In this document: piece by piece, positions 1-6,226 of the stretch
How positions within the stretch are numbered: the stretch's first letter is position 1
Layout: each line of letters opens with the position of its first letter
Assembly: GCA_045649545.1 (NCBI GenBank)
Contig: JAZRQE010000009.1
Location: 1 to 7,943 of the forward strand
Length of the DNA: 7,943 bases
Origin: UMGS172 sp045649545
GTDB lineage: Bacteria; Bacillota; Clostridia; Oscillospirales; Acutalibacteraceae
Direction of reading: 5' to 3'
Position numbers and translations under genes: made by a program
Notes under the pieces: model-generated
What the model was told of the DNA's origin: nothing
The model's database searches: none
Seen by the model: only the letters and a program-made list of their open reading frames with translations

Positions 1-34
1 GACCCTCCCCTACAACACACCATTCAACCATTTC

Positions 35-61
35 GTAGGGACAGGCGTCCTCGACTGTCCG
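35..61 (+). repeat. Family A palindromic repeat, copy 1
   Basis: GC-rich 27-bp unit starting GTAGGGACAG and ending CTGTCCG. It folds as GGACAG (39-44), a 10-nt loop, then CTGTCC (55-60). It has an exact inverted copy at 240-266, and similarity to the copy at 288-314 starts about 11 bp upstream (from about 24). It is followed after about 9 bp by a family B repeat, an arrangement seen again at 288-368. It looks like an intergenic palindromic (REP-like) element; no coding capacity is visible. Confidence 0.85.
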
Positions 62-70
62 TTATAAAAA

Positions 71-114
71 TCCCTCCACCGCTAACGCGGTCCCCCTCCC
101 TTTACAAGGGAGGC
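71..114 (+). repeat. Family B palindromic repeat, copy 1
   Basis: 44-bp unit starting TCCCTCC and ending AAGGGAGGC. It holds two hairpins: ACCGC (78-82)/GCGGT (87-91), and CCTCCCTT (95-102)/AAGGGAGG (106-113) with a 3-nt loop. The second hairpin is followed by an A-run on the + strand, so it is not an obvious terminator in that direction. Two other copies are at 121-169 and 322-368. Confidence 0.8.
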
Positions 115-120
115 AAAAAA

Positions 121-169
121 TCCCTCCGTCACCGCATTGCCGTGCCACCTCCCTTTAGGCAAGGGAGGC
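121..169 (+). repeat. Family B palindromic repeat, copy 2
   Basis: 49-bp unit lying 6 bp after copy 1 in direct orientation. The inner hairpin is CACCGC (130-135)/GCCGTG (139-144) with one C-C mismatch. The outer hairpin is CCTCCCTT (148-155)/AAGGGAGG (161-168) with a 5-nt loop. It shares the TCCCTCCGT start and the GGGAGGC end with the other copies. Confidence 0.8.
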
Positions 170-191
170 ACAAAACACCCAGATTTACATT

Positions 192-219
192 CTAGGGGAC
201 GGCGCCTACGACGTCCCGT
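192..219 (+). repeat. Family A palindromic repeat, divergent copy
   Basis: Diverged unit with the same architecture as the other A copies: GGGACG (196-201), a 10-nt loop, CGTCCC (212-217). Sequence identity to copy 1 is modest, but stem length, loop length and the start of the unit match. I treat it as a family member on structure more than on sequence. Confidence 0.6.
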
Positions 220-239
220 CAGATGTTCACGTAATCTTG

Positions 240-266
240 CGGACAGTCGAGGACGCCTGTCCCTAC
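240..266 (-). repeat. Family A palindromic repeat, inverted copy
   Basis: Exact 27-bp reverse complement of the unit at 35-61. The two form a long-range perfect inverted repeat that flanks two family B copies and the divergent A copy. Its own hairpin is GGACAG (241-246)/CTGTCC (257-262). Confidence 0.85.
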
Positions 267-287
267 ATTATGTCATTTAACCATTTT

Positions 288-314
288 GTAGGGACCGACG
301 TCCTCGGCGGTCCG
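288..314 (+). repeat. Family A palindromic repeat, copy with compensated stem
   Basis: Matches copy 1 at 23 of 27 positions. The stem is GGACCG (292-297)/CGGTCC (308-313) around a 10-nt loop. Two of the four differences sit on opposite sides of the stem and restore pairing (A-T replaced by C-G). The similarity extends upstream through the CCATTTTGTAGGGA block. A family B copy follows 7 bp later. Confidence 0.8.
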
Positions 315-321
315 TCAAAAA

Positions 322-368
322 TCCCTCCGTTACGGCGTTGCCGTGTCATTTCCCTTTACAAGGGTGGC
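322..368 (+). repeat. Family B palindromic repeat, copy 3
   Basis: 47-bp unit starting TCCCTCCGT and ending AAGGGTGGC. The inner hairpin is ACGGC (332-336)/GCCGT (340-344) with a GTT loop. The outer hairpin, TCCCTT (351-356)/AAGGGT (360-365), is weaker than in the other copies. With the A copy at 288-314 it repeats the A-then-B order of 35-114. Positions 369-443 after it hold only AT-rich sequence with no gene. Confidence 0.75.
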
Positions 369-443
369 GTTTGACCACAGTTTTTTTATTTACGCAAAAT
401 GTCGAAACGGTGGGAAAAGATAGATTAATTATCTTAAATTTCC

Positions 444-471
444 TTGACAAAATTGAAAAAAGATATATACT
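444..471 (+). promoter_or_regulatory. Promoter of glycyl-tRNA synthetase
   Basis: A perfect -35 box TTGACA (444-449) and -10 box TATACT (466-471) are separated by 16 bp. Transcription would start near 478, giving a leader of only about 34 nt before the ATG at 512. That is far too short for a T-box riboswitch, which often controls aminoacyl-tRNA synthetases in Firmicutes. Confidence 0.8.
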
Positions 472-485
472 AAATTAGTATATAT
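463..485. promoter_or_regulatory. Palindrome over the -10 box, candidate operator
   Basis: Arms ATATATACTAA (463-473) and TTAGTATATAT (475-485) are perfect inverted repeats around one central A. The palindrome covers the -10 box and the expected start of transcription, the usual place for a repressor site. Which regulator might bind is not visible; no regulator gene lies in the window. AT-rich palindromes can arise by chance, but 11 of 11 paired positions over a promoter is notable. Confidence 0.55.
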
Positions 486-495
486 GTAAATTATT

Positions 496-503
496 GGTGG
501 AGG
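496..503 (+). promoter_or_regulatory. Ribosome binding site deciding the synthetase start
   Basis: GGTGGAGG at 496-503 lies 8 nt before the ATG at 512. An in-frame TTG at 494 overlaps this site, so it cannot be the real start; the ATG at 512 is chosen. Confidence 0.8.
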
Positions 504-511
504 TTTATGTT

Positions 512-1891
512 ATGCTTAATAAAGATAAAAGTATGGATACCGTTGTGGCTCTTGCTAAAGGCAGAGGCTTTGTTTATGCAGGAAGTGAAATCTACGGCGG
601 ACTTTCAAACAGTTGGGACTACGGCCCTTTGGGTGTAGAACTTAAAAACAACGTAAAAAAAGCTTGGTTTAAAAAGTTTGTGCAGGAGTCTCCTTATAAC
701 GTAGGACTTGACTCGGCTATTATTATGAACCCCGAAACATGGGTTACCAGCGGACACGTCGGCGGTTTTTCTGACCCGTTGATGGACTGTAAGGATTGCC
801 ACGCTCGTCACAGAGCTGATAAGCTTATCGAGGATGCAGGCAGCCGTGCAGACGGTATGACCTTTGAGCAAATGTCTGACTTTATTAAAGAGAACGGCAT
901 TGCTTGTCCCGATTGCGGAAGCAAAAACTTTACCGATATCCGTAAGTTCAATCTTATGTTTAAAACCTTTATCGGCGTTACCGAGGATGCTAAAAATGAG
1001 GTTTACCTCCGTCCCGAAACTGCACAGGGTATTTTCGTAAACTTCGCTAATATTCAGCGTACAACCCGTAAAAAATTACCGTTTGGTGTTTGCCAAATCG
1101 GTAAATCATTCAGAAATGAAATTACCCCCGGTAACTTCATTTTCCGTACTCGTGAGTTTGAGCAGATGGAATGTGAATTCTTCTGCAAGCCTGATACTGA
1201 CCTTGAGTGGTTCTATTATTGGAAAGATTACTGCAAGAACTGGTTATTAAGCCTTGGCATCAAGGAAGAAAACATCCGTATGCGTGACCACGAAAAGGAA
1301 GAGCTTTCTTTCTATTCAAAGGCTACTACCGATATTGAGTTTATGTTCCCGTTTGGTTGGGGTGAATTGTGGGGTATTGCCGACCGTACCAATTACGATT
1401 TAGGTCGTCATCAGGAAGCAAGTGGCAAGTCACTTGAATATTTTGACCCCGAAACCAACGAAAAGTACATTCCTTATGTTGTTGAGCCGTCTTTGGGTTG
1501 CGACCGCGTATTGCTTGCATTCCTTTGCGAGGCTTATGACGAGGAAGTTATTGATGCTGAAAAGAACGATGTTCGTGTGGTTTTGCGTTTGCATCCCGCT
1601 TTGGCACCTTTCAAGGCAGCTATTTTGCCGCTTTCTAAAAAGTTGGCAGAGCCTGCAGGCGAAATTTTCCAAAAGTTGGCTAAAGACTTTATGGTGGATT
1701 ATGATGACGCCGGTTCAATCGGTAAGCGTTACCGCCGTCAGGACGAAATCGGTACTCCTTTCTGTATTACCTATGATTTTGAAAGTGAGACCGACGGTTG
1801 CGTAACTGTTCGTGACCGTGACACAATGGAACAGACCCGTGTGCCTATTGAAAGCTTGACTGAGTTCATCCGCTCAAAGCTTGACTTTTAA
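512..1891 (+). CDS. glyQS: Glycine--tRNA ligase, single-chain dimeric type
   Basis: This enzyme charges tRNA-Gly with glycine using ATP in the cytoplasm. It is the class II homodimeric (eukaryote/archaea-like) form, not the alpha2-beta2 form with separate glyQ and glyS genes. The protein has 459 residues, a usual length for this family. Visible landmarks are the N-terminal AKGRGFVY and YGPLG block, a probable zinc-binding pair of CxxC motifs (C93/C96 and C132/C135), class II motif 2 beginning FRNE at 200-203 and running into RTREFEQME, and motif 3 GCDRVLLAF at 329-337. A C-terminal anticodon-binding domain spans about 360-459 and includes the KRYRRQDEIGTPFC block. The ATG at 512 fits the GGTGGAGG site 8 nt upstream. 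The gene stands alone between its own promoter and terminator. No truncation or missing motif is seen. It is also called glyS in some annotations. Confidence 0.97.
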   Translation: MLNKDKSMDTVVALAKGRGFVYAGSEIYGGLSNSWDYGPLGVELKNNVKKAWFKKFVQESPYNVGLDSAIIMNPETWVTSGHVGGFSDPLMDCKDCHARHRADKLIEDAGSRADGMTFEQMSDFIKENGIACPDCGSKNFTDIRKFNLMFKTFIGVTEDAKNEVYLRPETAQGIFVNFANIQRTTRKKLPFGVCQIGKSFRNEITPGNFIFRTREFEQMECEFFCKPDTDLEWFYYWKDYCKNWLLSLGIKEENIRMRDHEKEELSFYSKATTDIEFMFPFGWGELWGIADRTNYDLGRHQEASGKSLEYFDPETNEKYIPYVVEPSLGCDRVLLAFLCEAYDEEVIDAEKNDVRVVLRLHPALAPFKAAILPLSKKLAEPAGEIFQKLAKDFMVDYDDAGSIGKRYRRQDEIGTPFCITYDFESETDGCVTVRDRDTMEQTRVPIESLTEFIRSKLDF

Positions 1892-1918
1892 TTAATTAGA
1901 TATATTTTTACCGTATCA

Positions 1919-1961
1919 TTAACCCCTTTCCTTTTGTTTTAAAAGGGAAGGGGTTAATTTT
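1919..1961 (+). terminator. Rho-independent terminator after the synthetase
   Basis: A 17-bp stem, TTAACCCCTTTCCTTTT (1919-1935) paired with 1941-1957, has one G-U wobble and a GTTTT loop. A short TTTT follows. The U-tract is short, but the stem is long and begins 27 bp after the stop codon. The A-rich arm could also allow some termination in the reverse direction. Confidence 0.75.
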
Positions 1962-1970
1962 GGTGTTAAT

Positions 1971-2186
1971 ACATATTTATAATGGTTATTGTTAGTCGAA
2001 ACAGATATGTTTCGACACAAAATCATTGATTTTGTAGCAAAATTTTAAAGAAAATTTGCCCATACCCATTGCAATGATTGTTATGCAAATTAAATTATAA
2101 AATTTAATTTTGCTAAAGTCGCTTGACAAGTGGCTTATCGAAACGCTTGTAGAGCGTTTCGACTAATTACAATCATTATAAATGTA
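1971..2186. repeat. MITE-like element with terminal inverted repeats and serial hairpins
   Basis: The ends form an imperfect inverted repeat: 1974-2002 matches the reverse complement of 2156-2184 at 24 of 29 positions, and similarity continues to the ACA/TGT ends. Inside lie local hairpins: GTCGAAAC/GTTTCGAC (1995-2016), ACAAAATC/GATTTTGT (2017-2035), GCAAAATTTT/AAAATTTGC (2037-2059), GCAAATTAAATT with its partner (2085-2113), and TCGAAACGCT/AGCGTTTCGA (2138-2162). No open reading frame is present. About 216 bp, AT-rich and non-coding, it resembles a miniature inverted-repeat element. A structured RNA is the alternative. No clear target-site duplication is seen. Confidence 0.55.
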
Positions 2187-2235
2187 AAACGGAAAGTATA
2201 TTCTTAAATCAGGCACTACGAAATTGTCAAAATAT

Positions 2236-2259
2236 ACAAAAATCGCAAGCGGTTTTTGT
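2236..2259. other. Hairpin upstream of the surface protein promoter
   Basis: ACAAAAATCGC (2236-2246) pairs with GCGGTTTTTGT (2249-2259), allowing one G-U wobble. The stem has about 10-11 bp and a very tight loop. It lies about 23 bp upstream of the -35 box. It has no T-tract after it, so I do not call it a terminator. It may be a regulator site or chance AT-rich symmetry. Confidence 0.35.
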
Positions 2260-2281
2260 CATAAAATGCTTAACAAAAAAC

Positions 2282-2310
2282 TTGCAATTGTGAGTATTCT
2301 TTGTTATAAT
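2282..2310 (+). promoter_or_regulatory. Promoter of the surface protein gene
   Basis: The -35 box TTGCAA (2282-2287) and a perfect -10 box TATAAT (2305-2310) are separated by the ideal 17 bp. The predicted transcript starts near 2317, leaving a leader of about 70 nt. I see no known riboswitch in the leader. Confidence 0.75.
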
Positions 2311-2377
2311 ATGGTTAAGAGTGGCGGTGTATCTGCATTTTATGCTTATATACAGTTAGAAACTCAGTAATTTCCAA

Positions 2378-2383
2378 AAGGAG
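2378..2383 (+). promoter_or_regulatory. Ribosome binding site deciding the surface protein start
   Basis: AAGGAG at 2378-2383. An ATG at 2385 is only 1 nt away and too close. The ATG at 2391 is 7 nt away and is preferred; the next ATG at 2394 (10 nt) is also possible and would change the protein by one residue. Confidence 0.7.
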
Positions 2384-2390
2384 AATGTTT

Positions 2391-5300
2391 ATGATGACCA
2401 GGAACATCAGAAAAATTGTCAGCATTATTTGTGCTGTCGCTATTCTTCTGTCTATTAGTGTTGTTTCTTTTACCGGTTCATCTTCCGCTAAGGTTGATGT
2501 TCAGGGTGATTTGACGAAACCCACAGTATCAGAAGAAGTCAACCTTACTTTCCAAGGCGAGAAGCCGTACGGTATTCCCTTCGGTCGTTGGATTAACGAT
2601 GTTGAGTATCGTGACGATCAAGCTAAAGTAAAGCTCTCCACCGGGTGGATTTTCTTTGGAAAAGACGGCTCGGTAGGCCAAACCACTGTTATGCATAATG
2701 CTTCGGGGGCTACTGAAGCTATGGCTGATTTGTATAAAGTCACCACAGGTAATACTTATCACATAAGCTTTAAGTATAAGTATCTCGCAGGTGCTACTAT
2801 TGCTAACCGTACCTTTACTGTCGGTGTTGCTACCAATCCTGTTGCGGGTGGAGCTGCAAATAACAACACTGTTTTAACTAATTTAAAAACTTCCGGTCTT
2901 ACAACTGTGTGGAAGATTAACGGTGTTACTCAGACCAGTGGTAAATTGACGGATGATACTGATTGGCAGACAGCTACTGTTGAGTTCACATCTACTGCAG
3001 ATGGTTATTTCGGTATTCAATGCGGTAATGTTGAGATTAGCGAGTATTTTGCCATTGATGATGTTGTAATCAATAAAGTTCTCGGTTCTTACGGTGTAAC
3101 TAAGGTTACTCATGATATGGAAAGTGAAACATCGTTCGTTGTAAATGGCGGTGCTGCAACAGTTGAATCCTTAGGTGATGAACACGGAAAAGTACTTAGC
3201 TTCACTAACGGAAAACGTGCCGCTTTCACTGATTCTAGTGTTTTTCAAAAAGGCAAAAAATATTATATTTCCTTTGATGCAAAAGCAACCACAGGCAATA
3301 CTAACAAAAACATTTTCCTTGGTTTTGCTAAAATCTCTGGTGGTGCTGATGGAAGTATATTCCAACCCAGATACTTTATTAACAATAATGGAGGTCTCGG
3401 CGGTGGTTTTGACGCTATTGCCTATGCTTTCCAATTCTATGTTAACGGCGAGAAAAAAACCGATATAACAGAATTTCTCCTTACCAATGATTGGCAGCAC
3501 TTTGGTATCGTTATGGACCTCACTGATGAGTTTGTAACCACTATCTTGGAAGAACGTGCTGATGGTTCAGGATTATTCAGTGATCCGAAAGCTCTTTATT
3601 TCGGTCAGCAATATAGTCAGTACGACAACTTTGAAATTGTTAGTCTTGACCCCAACGCAACACCAGGTTATGCTTTCGTTGAGGAAGTTGTTGACGATAA
3701 AGTTAAGTATACAGCAATGGCTGTAGGGTCTAAGTATACTCTTACTACTCCTGTTGACACAAGCGGCGACCGTGGTTTCAAGTGCTGGGTTGACGCAGAC
3801 GGTAAAGAAATTGAAGACCCCAACAACTATATTCCTTCCAAAGGATACAACAAGGTTACAGCTACTTGGACCGCAACTTATGTTAAGGTTACCTTCGTAG
3901 ACGGCTCTACAACTTCTGCACCCACTCGTGTTGGTGTAGGTTCTAAACTTTTACCTCCTGAGAAACGTCCTGACGCAAACCTTTTCTTCCAGGGTTGGGT
4001 AGATGCAGACGGTAAGGTTTATACCGAAGTTCCTGAAAAGAATATCACTCTTTATGCTAAATATAACGGTACAGTGCTTACCTTTGATAAGGTGTATGCT
4101 ACTGAAGGTCAGGATGGTACCGAAGGTAACGGTTCTTTAGTTGCCGATCCTGACAATGCACAGAACAGTGTATTTAAGCTCGTATCCACCAAATCAGCCC
4201 CCAGAATGGTTACTTTAGCTGCCGGCGACTATAGCGGTGCAAAGAGGTTTGAGCTTAAGACCAACACTAAATACACTTATTCTATCAGATATAAAGTTGG
4301 AGCAGGCTCTAAGGGTGGCGAATTCCGTCTTATTCGCGGTATTGGTATTTATAAGAGCAGTTCGTTAGAAAGAACCGATATTCCCGAAGTTCCGGCGGTT
4401 AAAGTTGCGGCTTCTGAAACCGCTTCTGAGTGGAAGACAGTTTCAGGTATATTTACAGTTGGTGATTCTCATTACCTCGAGCGTGTATATTGGTACTATC
4501 AGAATAACCTTATTTTAAAATCCACCGGTGATTTCGAAATTTATTTTGACGATATCGTTATTGCTGAAGTATTAGATGAAGGACCTGAGGGCACTTACGC
4601 AATCAACTTCGAAACTAATGGTCCAGAAGTTACCACTATTTACGGTTATCCCGGTGAGGCTGTAAGTTTACCTGCCGGTATAGTAAACGGCACAAGTAGA
4701 TTATTAGGTTGGTATACCGATAAGAAACTTTCTGTACCTTATACTGCAACCGAGTTTGGTAATGAGGATATTACACTCTATGCAAAATGGGAAATTGAAC
4801 CTTTCGTTATGGATCTTGAAAATTATGACAACAGTGGTCCTGCATCACGTTGCCATCTTGAGGTAGACGATAAGGGAAATCACTATTTCAACTGGAATAG
4901 TGACTTCAAACCTGAACAAGATTCTACAACTATGTACTCTCAGCAGGTAAATGCAAACGGATTGTATTGCACCTTGTTGCCTGGTGTTGAGTATACAGTT
5001 ACCTTTAAATATAAGTTACTTAAAGGTTCATTTAATATCGGTGTTGTTTATAATAACGCCGGTGGCGGTTGGTCTGACCGTAGAGAAGGTGTTAAAGCTG
5101 TTGCTCTTAATGATGTTGACGAAAAGAATTGGAAGACTGCTTCCTTTACGTTCACTGCTAATTGCGATAATATTACCAATTACCTTAACTTTGGTGTAGC
5201 GGGTACTGGTAACTGCTACTTCGATGATATTATTGTTGAGTGTTCTGCTAATTTGCTTAACCTTTATGGTTCTACAATTATTATGTTTAACGCCAACGGC

Positions 5301-6062
5301 GGTAAGACTGTCGAACCTATATCCGGTGACCCCGGTGAGTTAATCGGCAAGCTTCCGACTTCAACAAGAGCCGGTTACCAGTTTGACGGTTGGTATACCG
5401 ACGCTGAAGGTAAGACCAAGTTTACCGACAAGACTTTCGGTGAAGAAGGTTGCACTCTCTATGCTAAATGGATTATCGGTAAATTCAGCGAAAGCTTTGA
5501 AGACTTCCCGAAGACTATTACCTTGGCAGGCGGCTATAAGTTCTATAATGAAGCAGCCTTTAAGACCGATTTCGACAAGACAAATGTACAGAGCGGCAAA
5601 ACATCAATATTCCGTAACGGTGCAACAACAGGTGATAAGGCATTTACCATTTGCCGTGACACTGCACTTTCTCTTACTGAGGGTAAGCAGTATACTGTAA
5701 CCTTCTATGTAAAACCCACAAAGGTTGGTCAGGCTGCAGGTACTATCAGCCTTCTCAGTATGGATAAGTATGCTACAGGTGTTAATACGCCTTCTAATAA
5801 GGAAGTTATCACTACTGTAGGCGAGCTTAAGGTAGGCGAGTGGCAAAAGGTTTCTTACACCTTTACCGCAAGCGATAAGTATATCGGTATTTCAACTTCT
5901 ACCGGTAATGATTTGTATCTTGATAACTTCACTGTAACTCTTAAGGGATATACCGGAACATCTACCGGTGATAACTCTGCAAATCCGATGCTCATCGTTA
6001 TGATGATTATCTTGGCTGCAGGTGCTCTTACCGTTACCGGCAAAAAAGTTTTCGAGAAATAA
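2391..6062 (+). CDS. Secreted modular surface protein with beta-sandwich modules and InlB-type repeats
   Basis: A 1223-residue exported protein. It opens with a signal peptide: basic TRNIRK, a hydrophobic core at about 9-27, and a likely cleavage after SSSA at 30-33. Five lectin/carbohydrate-binding-like modules follow, at about 50-234, 236-420, 561-730, 802-955 and 1030-1187. Each ends in a similar acidic strand (IDDVVI, YDNFEI, FDDIVI, FDDIIV, LDNFTV). Between them lie four Listeria-Bacteroides (InlB B-repeat/Flg_new) units at about 425-495, 497-560, 735-801 and 960-1028. Units 3 and 4 show the hallmark GWYTD and TLYAKW (773 and 795; 1000 and 1022); units 1 and 2 are degenerate. The C-terminus has STGDNS at 1191-1196, a membrane segment at about 1200-1217, and KKVFEK. 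This resembles a sortase or membrane anchor but has no true LPxTG. No catalytic motif is recognised. Adhesion or glycan binding at the cell surface is inferred from the architecture. It is transcribed alone. Confidence 0.85.
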   Translation: MMTRNIRKIVSIICAVAILLSISVVSFTGSSSAKVDVQGDLTKPTVSEEVNLTFQGEKPYGIPFGRWINDVEYRDDQAKVKLSTGWIFFGKDGSVGQTTVMHNASGATEAMADLYKVTTGNTYHISFKYKYLAGATIANRTFTVGVATNPVAGGAANNNTVLTNLKTSGLTTVWKINGVTQTSGKLTDDTDWQTATVEFTSTADGYFGIQCGNVEISEYFAIDDVVINKVLGSYGVTKVTHDMESETSFVVNGGAATVESLGDEHGKVLSFTNGKRAAFTDSSVFQKGKKYYISFDAKATTGNTNKNIFLGFAKISGGADGSIFQPRYFINNNGGLGGGFDAIAYAFQFYVNGEKKTDITEFLLTNDWQHFGIVMDLTDEFVTTILEERADGSGLFSDPKALYFGQQYSQYDNFEIVSLDPNATPGYAFVEEVVDDKVKYTAMAVGSKYTLTTPVDTSGDRGFKCWVDADGKEIEDPNNYIPSKGYNKVTATWTATYVKVTFVDGSTTSAPTRVGVGSKLLPPEKRPDANLFFQGWVDADGKVYTEVPEKNITLYAKYNGTVLTFDKVYATEGQDGTEGNGSLVADPDNAQNSVFKLVSTKSAPRMVTLAAGDYSGAKRFELKTNTKYTYSIRYKVGAGSKGGEFRLIRGIGIYKSSSLERTDIPEVPAVKVAASETASEWKTVSGIFTVGDSHYLERVYWYYQNNLILKSTGDFEIYFDDIVIAEVLDEGPEGTYAINFETNGPEVTTIYGYPGEAVSLPAGIVNGTSRLLGWYTDKKLSVPYTATEFGNEDITLYAKWEIEPFVMDLENYDNSGPASRCHLEVDDKGNHYFNWNSDFKPEQDSTTMYSQQVNANGLYCTLLPGVEYTVTFKYKLLKGSFNIGVVYNNAGGGWSDRREGVKAVALNDVDEKNWKTASFTFTANCDNITNYLNFGVAGTGNCYFDDIIVECSANLLNLYGSTIIMFNANGGKTVEPISGDPGELIGKLPTSTRAGYQFDGWYTDAEGKTKFTDKTFGEEGCTLYAKWIIGKFSESFEDFPKTITLAGGYKFYNEAAFKTDFDKTNVQSGKTSIFRNGATTGDKAFTICRDTALSLTEGKQYTVTFYVKPTKVGQAAGTISLLSMDKYATGVNTPSNKEVITTVGELKVGEWQKVSYTFTASDKYIGISTSTGNDLYLDNFTVTLKGYTGTSTGDNSANPMLIVMMIILAAGALTVTGKKVFEK

Positions 6063-6075
6063 TTAATCCGTAATT

Positions 6076-6112
6076 TCAACTCCTCCGTGAAAACGGGGGA
6101 GTTGATTTTTTT
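6076..6112 (+). terminator. Strong Rho-independent terminator after the surface protein
   Basis: CAACTCCTCCGT (6077-6088) pairs with ACGGGGGAGTTG (6093-6104) around a GAAA tetraloop, with one G-U wobble. A run of seven T (6106-6112) follows directly. It begins 14 bp after the stop codon and separates the surface protein from the downstream operon. Confidence 0.93.
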
Positions 6113-6165
6113 GACAAAAGTCTACAAAAAGTCTGTTAAATTTTAAACAAATTTCAAGTTAGGTA

Positions 6166-6194
6166 TTGAGTTTTTAATACAAATCGTATATAAT
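6166..6194 (+). promoter_or_regulatory. Promoter of the NifU-like/GGGtGRT operon
   Basis: The -35 box TTGAGT (6166-6171) and a perfect -10 TATAAT (6189-6194) are separated by 17 bp. The -35 box lies within a spaced inverted repeat, GTATT (6163-6167) and AATAC (6176-6180), which could be an operator. Farther upstream, a near-exact tandem direct repeat (ACAAAAGTCT then ACAAAAAGTCT) lies at 6114-6134. The ribosome binding site AAAGGAGA (6212-6219) is 7 nt before the first start codon. Confidence 0.7.
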
Positions 6195-6226
6195 TGTTTT
6201 GTTAAACCACGAAAGGAGATTTCATA

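Noticed and set aside
95..113. Rho-independent terminator from the CCTCCCTT/AAGGGAGG hairpin
   Set aside because: It is followed by an A-run, not a T-run, on the + strand, and it belongs to a repeat family.
24..368. CRISPR array
   Set aside because: Repeats differ in length, orientation and spacing, and there are two interleaved families with no uniform spacers or cas genes.
418..434. Imperfect palindrome around GATTAAT upstream of the synthetase promoter
   Set aside because: There are mismatches in the centre and the sequence is AT-rich; too weak to call an operator.
494..511. In-frame TTG start six codons upstream of the synthetase ATG
   Set aside because: It overlaps the ribosome binding site GGTGGAGG; the ATG at 512 has correct spacing.
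472..511. Glycine T-box or glycine riboswitch in front of the synthetase
   Set aside because: The leader after the predicted start is about 34 nt, too short for either, and no T-box sequence is seen.
1422..1805. Plus-strand 127-codon frame within the synthetase gene
   Set aside because: It overlaps the conserved catalytic and anticodon-binding domains in another frame; it is a shadow frame.
2385..2390. ATG at 2385 as the start of the surface protein
   Set aside because: Only 1 nt separates it from AAGGAG; the ATG at 2391 has a normal 7-nt spacing.
3171..3500. Minus-strand open frame of 109 codons inside the surface protein gene, and similar antisense or frame-shifted frames elsewhere
   Set aside because: They lie entirely inside well-supported genes, lack convincing ribosome binding sites and have no recognisable protein features.
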